This document shows positions 58,995-64,000 of a stretch of DNA of 64,000 nucleotides, piece by piece. The stretch lies in NCBI RefSeq assembly GCF_003692965.1, contig NZ_REHC01000014.1, forward strand, positions 1 through 64,000, read 5' to 3'. The position numbers and the translations under genes are program-made. Within the stretch, counting starts at the first letter, position 1, and every line of letters begins with the position of its first letter. Under the pieces are notes generated by a model. It had not been told where the DNA came from. It was given only the letters and a program-made list of their open reading frames with translations, and did not search any database. Source of the stretch: Lactobacillus sp. ESL0246. Its GTDB lineage: Bacteria; Bacillota; Bacilli; Lactobacillales; Lactobacillaceae.

Positions 58995-59516
58995 TTGGAA
59001 AAGAAGAAGTTCCGGCTATTTTTTAGTGACAAACAAGAAGAAACTTGGCTTAATCAAATGGCAGCTGCTGGCTGGCAGTTAACCAAAATTAAGGGGTTAC
59101 TCTATTATTTTACTAATCAAAAGCCCAAGTATATTTATCGCATTGATTTTCTTGATCCTAAAGCTTCTAAAACGAAACAACAAGATTATATTAATTTTAT
59201 TGAAGAGACCGGTGCCGAAAAAATTGCACAAATTGGCCAATGGATCTATTTCCGGCGTCCCGCAGTTCAAGGAGACTTTCAACTTTATTCAGATAATGAT
59301 TCCAAATTAAGTTATTTAAAACGCATTCGCAGACAAATATTACTCACAATGCTATTTCCATTACCACTAATTCAACTGCTCATGACTGATATTAGTAATG
59401 GCAACAGTGGCTGGGCAAGATACTTTAGCTTAGGTTTCTTTGTCTTATTTGAATTATTTTTTCTACTCAAACTAAGTACTTTGTCGATCCGTATTAAAAA
59501 ATTAATTGCTAGTTAA
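58995..59516 (+). CDS. DUF2812 membrane protein
   Basis: The ~173-residue protein has an N-terminal domain with FFSDKQEETWLNQMAAAGW and WIYFRRP, typical of DUF2812, and two C-terminal membrane spans (about 110-130 and 137-160). The TTG start at 58995 has GGAGG nine bases upstream. Such proteins usually accompany PadR regulators and may sense envelope stress. Function is not established. Confidence 0.8.
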   Translation: MEKKKFRLFFSDKQEETWLNQMAAAGWQLTKIKGLLYYFTNQKPKYIYRIDFLDPKASKTKQQDYINFIEETGAEKIAQIGQWIYFRRPAVQGDFQLYSDNDSKLSYLKRIRRQILLTMLFPLPLIQLLMTDISNGNSGWARYFSLGFFVLFELFFLLKLSTLSIRIKKLIAS

Positions 59517-59589
59517 TTTTTTAATTTATGCCAGTAAATAAAAACGACAACCATCATAATCGTTGCCGCTTATTTTTTTATTAAGATAC

Positions 59590-59797
59590 CTAATTTTTTC
59601 TAATACTTTTAAAAAGTACAAGCCATTCATAAATAAAGGCAATGATTGCTATTACATAGTCGCATCAATGGAAAGCATTCGTAAAACCAAATACGGAAAG
59701 TAGCAAAACTAAAATCAGCAATATACTATAGTAAACAGGGATAACATAGATTAGATTATGCTTATTAAGCCAAAGAGTCGTCTATTGGTAAAAGTTC
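59590..59797 (-). pseudogene. Decayed membrane-protein gene with in-frame stop
   Basis: On the minus strand one frame reads LISIIYVIPVYYSILLILVL and onward to FGFTNAFH, then a TGA (59665-59667), then CDYVIAIIAFIYEWLVLFKS and a TAG at 59590. Two membrane helices are evident, and there is no start codon or ribosome site. It looks like the 3' remnant of a membrane gene. Confidence 0.5.
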
Positions 59798-59845
59798 AAA
59801 AGCGAGAATGATAAAACAGCAATAACGTACTCATCTTTTATTCCC

Positions 59846-60871
59846 TTATTCACTAACTTCTTGTACCCAACCTTCTGGGCCTTTTTCATTACCATATTGA
59901 ATGTCAACCAATTCTTGATATAGCTTGGTTGTAATCGGGCCGGTTTCTTCCTCACTATAAATCACATGCTTTTGTCCTTGATAAGTGATTGACCCAACTG
60001 GCGAAATAACAGCAGCCGTACCCATAGCTCCAGCTTCTTTCATCCCAAAGGCCTCTTCTAAAGTAATCTGACGTTCAACTGGATTTAATCCTTGCTTTTT
60101 GGCCAATTCGAGCAGTGATCTTTTAGTAATGGAAATTAAAATCGACGGTGATTTAGGTGTCACAAATTGCCCCTCTTGCGTAATGCCAAAGAAATTAGCC
60201 CCGCCAAATTCATCAATATATTTATGCTCGCGTGGATCAAGATAAAGACAATCAGCATAACCCTTTTGATGCGCTTCAACTGACGGCAATAAACTACTGG
60301 CATAATTGCCGGCAGTCTTAGCTTGACCTGTCCCAGCATAAGCAGCCCGATCGTAGTCACTGACAATATAAGCCACCGGATTTAACCCCTTAATGTATGC
60401 GCCAACTGGTACGGCAAAAATACGGAAAGTATATTCATTGGCGGCTTGAACGCCCAAAACATTGGAAGTTCCTACCATGAATGGCCGTAAATATAAGGTG
60501 GCTCCACTATCATACGGTGGTACAAATTCTTGGTTAGCCAAAACGACTTGCTTAACTGCAGCTACAAAACGCTCTTCCGGAAATGGTGGCATCGCCAGGC
60601 GCTCAGCCGACAAAGTAAAGCGATGGGCATTTTGCTCCGGACGAAATAAGTTGATCTTACCATCTTTTCTACGATAAGCCTTTAGACCTTCAAAGATTTC
60701 CTGGCCGTAATGTAAAATTTCAGCTCCTTCAGACAGCGTCAAAGTTGAAGATTCGACTAATTTACCTTCCTGCCATTGACCATCTTTAAATTTTGCTTCA
60801 TAGCGATATGGCAAATCGCGATACACAAAACCTAAGTTTTTCCAATCAAGATCTTCTACTCGTTGTTTCAT
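59846..60871 (-). CDS. ilvE: Branched-chain amino-acid aminotransferase
   Basis: The 341-residue fold-type IV PLP enzyme transfers the amino group between Leu/Ile/Val and 2-oxoglutarate. It has the lysine motif GTGQAKTAGNYA, YGQEIFEGLKAYR and EEAFGMKEAGAMGTAA. AGGAGG precedes the ATG. It stands alone; no ilv biosynthesis genes are nearby, so it probably serves catabolism or keto-acid use. Confidence 0.95.
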   Translation of the reverse strand: MKQRVEDLDWKNLGFVYRDLPYRYEAKFKDGQWQEGKLVESSTLTLSEGAEILHYGQEIFEGLKAYRRKDGKINLFRPEQNAHRFTLSAERLAMPPFPEERFVAAVKQVVLANQEFVPPYDSGATLYLRPFMVGTSNVLGVQAANEYTFRIFAVPVGAYIKGLNPVAYIVSDYDRAAYAGTGQAKTAGNYASSLLPSVEAHQKGYADCLYLDPREHKYIDEFGGANFFGITQEGQFVTPKSPSILISITKRSLLELAKKQGLNPVERQITLEEAFGMKEAGAMGTAAVISPVGSITYQGQKHVIYSEEETGPITTKLYQELVDIQYGNEKGPEGWVQEVSE

Positions 60872-61093
60872 AAAAGCCTCCTGCTTAGCTAATTTATTTA
60901 ATTATAATTTAATTATTGACTAATTTATGCTATAAAACTCCTAATGTCAATAGACAGTAAAGATAATTTGATTATTTTATTTAGTCATACCCCATATGTT
61001 TACATTTAAGTAATTAAAAGCATATAATTAAATTATTAAATGTTTTTATTACATATAACCAATACAAATTAATATTAGATCAAGGATTAAAGT

Positions 61094-61735
61094 ATGAAGA
61101 TGAGAAAAATAATAAGTAAAGTAGCTATTCTACTTTTTTTTGGTACTAGTGTATTGAGTAGTTTTAATGGGACCATTCAAGCGTCAGACATAGTTCCAGA
61201 TACTAAAATTGCTACTACTAGTGAAACTAAAAAGGATGAAACAATTGATCAAGCTTGGTCACAGAAATTAGCTAAGGCTGGTTATGTTTTTAGACTAACT
61301 AAGAGTGTATATTCAACACTCTATCCTGATAACTGGATAGATCATCAAGCTTATAGTAAAAAATATGCCAAAAAGATAGTTGCAAAGAAAATGTTATTTA
61401 AAGTAGATCAAGCTAAATCGATTGAGAATGGTAGTGCTGTTCATATCATTTCACAAAATGGTAAATATCGCTTTTGGGTAAACTTTTTAACGGATATTGA
61501 TAATGTTAATGGTCATAAAAAGTCACTGAAAGCACTAATTAATATTGAAACTAAGATAATTAGAGATGCCCATCCCCAAGCAGCACTAAAGCAATTTGCA
61601 AAAGCAGAAAAAGCGACAACTAAGTTAAAAGGTAAAGATCGAAAACTTGCACGTGAATCACTAAAAGAATTAAAACAATGGTCTAAGGATGAGCGCTATG
61701 CCAAAATACCTACACTTTTAATTGGTAGTTTGTAA
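61094..61735 (+). CDS. Small secreted protein of unknown function
   Basis: The 213-residue protein has a signal peptide (KVAILLFFGTSVLSSFNGTIQA) and a Lys-rich mature part, with no cysteine and no LPxTG. I recognise no family. AAGGATT precedes the ATG. It looks like other lysine-rich exoproteins of lactobacilli. A weak hairpin follows the stop and a strong terminator lies at 61864-61901. Confidence 0.65.
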   Translation: MKMRKIISKVAILLFFGTSVLSSFNGTIQASDIVPDTKIATTSETKKDETIDQAWSQKLAKAGYVFRLTKSVYSTLYPDNWIDHQAYSKKYAKKIVAKKMLFKVDQAKSIENGSAVHIISQNGKYRFWVNFLTDIDNVNGHKKSLKALINIETKIIRDAHPQAALKQFAKAEKATTKLKGKDRKLARESLKELKQWSKDERYAKIPTLLIGSL

Positions 61736-62080
61736 AGAAAAATGGCAAAAAGGAATCTGGGAAAAGCTAATTCCCTTTCACTTTTTGACGGTCAAATAAA
61801 TTAACTTTAATCAAATCTTTCAAGGTTAAGTATAACAAAATTAAAACGGCTATTTAAAATTCAAGGAATAAGTTTTTTATATCAAGACTTATTCCCTTTT
61901 TCATACACGAATTTGTTAACAAAATGGCACTTATTAAATAAAACTAAAAACCATTATGTTTGAAACTAAAGGCTAATGTTATTTAGGAATACTGCAATAT
62001 TTGCTATAACTAAGCTTGAATTAATAGCAAATTGTTTTGAGGGCGGTTGGCTGTTTTTCCTAAGAAAGGAGAGGGTGCTT
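61736..62080. other. Gene-free stretch before the toxin cassette
   Basis: No gene was recognised. A hairpin near 61748-61788 (AAAGGAAT...ATTCCCTTT) and a stronger terminator at 61864-61901 lie here. The 3' end enters the leader of the toxin-antitoxin cassette. Confidence 0.5.
61864..61901 (+). terminator. Terminator
   Basis: GGAATAAGT and ACTTATTCC flank a 14-base loop, followed by CTTTTTC. Probably ends the upstream secreted-protein transcript. Confidence 0.75.
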
Positions 62081-62114
62081 ATGGCACGAAATTCTTCAGA
62101 AAGGTTGACAGTCA

Positions 62115-62201
62115 TTGAGCGTTTATCATGCGCTAGAATTAGCACTGGCATTCGCCACGTTTATTATTGTCTTGTTGACTTATATCGACAAACACAAGTA
62201 A
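62115..62201 (+). CDS. Holin-like type I toxin peptide
   Basis: The frame starting at TTG 62115 encodes 28 residues: MSVYHALELALAFATFIIVL then LTYIDKHK. A short N-terminus, one membrane helix and a charged tail match the small 'putative holin-like toxin' peptides of Firmicutes. AAAGG (62100-62104) is the ribosome site. A different frame from ATG 62081 with a strong AAGGAGAGGG overlaps it and may be a leader frame for coupling. A bidirectional hairpin follows. Too short for usual gene finders. Confidence 0.68.
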   Translation: MSVYHALELALAFATFIIVLLTYIDKHK

Positions 62202-62203
62202 AC

Positions 62204-62254
62204 AAAAAGACCGTCCCAACAATAACTTTGGCGAGTTATGGGATTGGTCTTTTT
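62204..62254. terminator. Bidirectional hairpin shared by toxin and presumed antisense RNA
   Basis: AAAAAGACCGTCCCA and TGGGATTGGTCTTTTT form an imperfect long stem with A- and T-runs on both sides, as in Fst-type cassettes where the two convergent RNAs share this region. Confidence 0.75.
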
Positions 62255-62310
62255 GATTGAAACATAACTTTGCCAACCGCCTTTAAAGCGGCTGCTTGAA
62301 ATTCAGAAGA

Positions 62311-62340
62311 GAAGTCTTGTTCGTACAAGGCTTCTTTTTC
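62311..62340 (+). terminator. Terminator of the toxin transcript
   Basis: GAAGTCTTGT and ACAAGGCTTC form a hairpin with one mismatch, followed by TTTTTCTTT. Confidence 0.75.
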
Positions 62341-62369
62341 TTTACAGTCATATTGTAGCACGTTTAGTT

Positions 62370-62978
62370 TTATTTTGTGGAATAACTTGACTGAGTAATT
62401 CCATATTTTTCTCTGTACCGTTTGAAAGTGATCCGATTAATTCCAGTTACCTTGCTGACAGCAGTATCAGTCATACCACTTTGATAGAGTTTAAAGGCGT
62501 GTTGCAATTGTGGATTGTCTTTATCATATTTAGGCTTTCTACCATGATAACGCCCCTCAGCTTTAGCTATTTCAATACCTTGACGTTGGCGCTCCTTAAT
62601 TCGTTTACGCTCGCTTTCTGCTTGATACTTGTATAATTCCAAAATTAAGTTATTCATTAGCTGACGCAAATTTGGGTCTTCAATACCACGCAAGGAGGGA
62701 AAATTTAAAATATCAAGTGTTGCACCTTTTGCCTTTATGGCACCCATGATTTTAGTCAAATCTTGATTATTACGCCCTAACCGATCAAGTTCAGTTACAA
62801 TTACGACATCATCTTCACGAATATAATCTAACATGTTTTGTAATTGGGGGCGTTTAGTGTTTGCCCCTGACATTTTGTCACAGAACAATTTATCTACTTG
62901 AATTTTTTCTAATGATTCAATTTGCCGATCTAAATTTTGATCACGGGTACTAACACGTGCATATCCAATTTTTGCCAT
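62370..62978 (-). CDS. Serine recombinase (resolvase/invertase family)
   Basis: The 202-residue enzyme has the catalytic serine S10 in YARVSTRDQNLDRQ, the ELDRLGRNNQDL helix region and a C-terminal helix-turn-helix (about 155-195: LYQSGMTDTAVSKVTGINRI). This is the plasmid/transposon resolvase type. Beside a type I toxin cassette it suggests an integrated plasmid or mobile-element remnant. Candidate recombination-site repeats lie upstream (63003-63080). Confidence 0.93.
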   Translation of the reverse strand: MAKIGYARVSTRDQNLDRQIESLEKIQVDKLFCDKMSGANTKRPQLQNMLDYIREDDVVIVTELDRLGRNNQDLTKIMGAIKAKGATLDILNFPSLRGIEDPNLRQLMNNLILELYKYQAESERKRIKERQRQGIEIAKAEGRYHGRKPKYDKDNPQLQHAFKLYQSGMTDTAVSKVTGINRITFKRYREKYGITQSSYSTK

Positions 62979-63002
62979 TTTTCAAATCCTTTTTGAACAC
63001 AG

Positions 63003-63080
63003 TCTAATGAACATTGATAAAAATTAGTATAACACAATTTTTAATATAAACAATAGAGTGTACTCTAATGATCATTAATA
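63003..63080. repeat. Candidate res-site repeats upstream of the resolvase
   Basis: TCTAATGAACATTGATA (63003-63019) and TCTAATGATCATTAATA (63064-63080) are 17-bp direct repeats with two differences, 61 bp apart. Between and beside them are the palindromes AGAGTGTACTCT (63055-63066) and TAATGATCATTA. A TTGTTT/TATACT promoter (16-base spacer) for the recombinase lies within this region. Confidence 0.6.
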
Positions 63081-63155
63081 TAAAGTACATATAATGTATC
63101 GCAAGTATCTATGATATCAGAATAGTTATATTTTAGACAAATTTCAAGAATGAGT

Positions 63156-64000
63156 TCATTTTGAATTCTTTCTATATCTCGTTACATTAAAATAGTAGAT
63201 TGAACTAATTAGTAATGCCATACCATAAACGTATTGTGTGCTTATTGAACCAAATTTTTCTATAATCCAACTTCCTACAAATGTACCTAATGGTATCATT
63301 AGCGAAAGTAAACTATCATTGATAGTATCAATTCTACCTAAAACTGCCGATGAAAAACTGGTTTGCACTAGAGCTTCAAAATTAATGTTCATCATTGTAA
63401 TCCATAAAGAAGAGATTGCAGAATTGACCAAGGCGAAAACTACACTAGCATTTACAGTTAAGGGAACCAAAAGTCTAAATACCCCCGCTCCTAAAAAGCA
63501 GAAAGAAATAAAAGCTGCCATATTCTTTTTTCCTAACTTAAAATGCTGTATAACAAATGCTCCTAATATGCTTCCTAGAGAGGATGCCATCAATAGACCA
63601 CCGTAACCAATTGCCGAATCGTGTATATAACTTTGTGCAAAATATGGTAATCCAATGTCAAAAATACCAAAGAAAAAGTTAACCACGCATAACGGTAACA
63701 TCAATTTAATAATATTACTTTCATTTTTTAAAGTAATCCAACCAATTTGTAAATCCTTTAAATATGAACCTGTGAAATATTCTTCACTTTTTAGTACATC
63801 TTTTGCAAGTATATTAATTTGAACTTTTGCATAGGTAAAAAGTGCAATGGCAAAGATAACTGCCGACAAAATAATAGTTACACTAATAGAAGTTGTAGCA
63901 ATAACAAATGTAGTTATACCATCTAAAACCAAATCTAATATTTTATAGCTTATTTGAAAAAGTCCATTGAAGTGGAGTAAATCATTTTTTTTCAACAAAG
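63156..64000 (-). CDS. MFS transporter, C-terminal part (cut by window edge)
   Basis: At least 280 residues with about eight membrane spans are encoded. The N-terminal visible part (KKNDLLHFNGLFQISYKILD) matches the middle of macrolide-efflux-like MFS proteins, which usually have five or six spans before this point, so the gene starts outside the window. The central loop LKDLQIGWITLKNESNIIKL is typical. The substrate is unknown. Confidence 0.75.
   Translation of the reverse strand, partial: LLKKNDLLHFNGLFQISYKILDLVLDGITTFVIATTSISVTIILSAVIFAIALFTYAKVQINILAKDVLKSEEYFTGSYLKDLQIGWITLKNESNIIKLMLPLCVVNFFFGIFDIGLPYFAQSYIHDSAIGYGGLLMASSLGSILGAFVIQHFKLGKKNMAAFISFCFLGAGVFRLLVPLTVNASVVFALVNSAISSLWITMMNINFEALVQTSFSSAVLGRIDTINDSLLSLMIPLGTFVGSWIIEKFGSISTQYVYGMALLISSIYYFNVTRYRKNSK

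Larger units (their letters stand above)
62043..62281 (+). promoter_or_regulatory. Long-range complementary arms around the toxin gene
   Basis: GGCGGTTGGC (62043-62052) upstream of the toxin and GCCAACCGCC (62272-62281) downstream are exact inverted complements. 5'-3' pairing of this type keeps type I toxin mRNAs untranslated in known systems. Confidence 0.55.
62204..62346 (-). ncRNA. Presumed antisense RNA antitoxin
   Basis: On the minus strand an extended -10, TGCTACAAT (62352-62360), lies upstream of a transcript that would end at the hairpin 62204-62254, overlapping the 3' end of the toxin mRNA. The RNA itself is inferred, not seen. Confidence 0.45.

Noticed and set aside
60872-61093. 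T-box leader before ilvE
   Set aside because: No T-box sequence or specifier stem was visible; the region is plain AT-rich DNA.
61976-62260. A 94-residue reading frame on the plus strand
   Set aside because: It runs through a terminator-like hairpin and has no family likeness. The toxin peptide in another frame explains the conserved structure better. Its internal ATG at 62081 may still be a short leader frame.

Overview
The window looks like chromosome from a low-GC lactic acid bacterium, most likely Lactobacillus in the strict sense. The signs are AT-rich intergenic DNA, strong AGGAGG ribosome sites, sigma-A promoters, CcpA-type operators, many sugar PTS genes, salvage rather than biosynthetic vitamin genes, and LPxTG/MucBP/BspA surface proteins. 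I saw no tRNA, rRNA, CRISPR array or prophage. All functional calls come from reading the sequence and recognising families; no database search was run.

Left part (1-24 kb). A decayed IS3-type transposase end (1-215) and a second, more diverged copy (4221-4299) flank a two-gene ABC exporter (307-3944). Next is a beta-glucoside operon on the minus strand: LicT-type antiterminator, EIIBCA permease and 6-phospho-beta-glucosidase, with RNA antiterminator/terminator switches before the first two genes. A sortase (9045-9980) faces a large LPQTG adhesin with BspA-type repeats and two nearly identical MucBP units (10771-13653). Then come a tyrosine phosphatase, glycerol kinase, a pyridoxine/HMP kinase-like gene and a glutamine amidotransferase of the GatD type without an adjacent murT. 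A TPP riboswitch controls thiM-thiD-thiE, with tenA divergent. A LytTR/LiaF-like pair follows.

Middle (24-45.7 kb). An Rgg-type regulator is divergent from an MFS pump of different base composition. purA-purB is divergent from guaC. There follow a secreted CAP/SCP protein, an esterase, an AraC regulator, an MFS transporter, an amino-acid permease with a class-I amidotransferase hydrolase, an ABC-F protein behind a probable attenuator, cytidine deaminase with an ASCH protein, an SDR, and a three-gene oxidoreductase operon under a MerR-type promoter. An unknown membrane protein, a PatB-type lyase and a DUF3737 protein complete this part.

Right part (45.8-64 kb). Two sugar systems sit back to back. 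A mannose-family PTS operon ends in its own PRD antiterminator gene, and the same 33-nt RNA target precedes both that operon and a neighbouring esterase. A DeoR regulator and PfkB kinase are divergent from a galactitol-type PTS with a class II aldolase. Beyond lie a broken acetyltransferase, an ABC exporter, PadR plus DUF2812 genes, a decayed membrane gene, ilvE, a small secreted protein, a probable type I toxin-antitoxin cassette (toxin 62115-62201), a serine recombinase with repeats upstream, and an MFS gene cut by the window edge.
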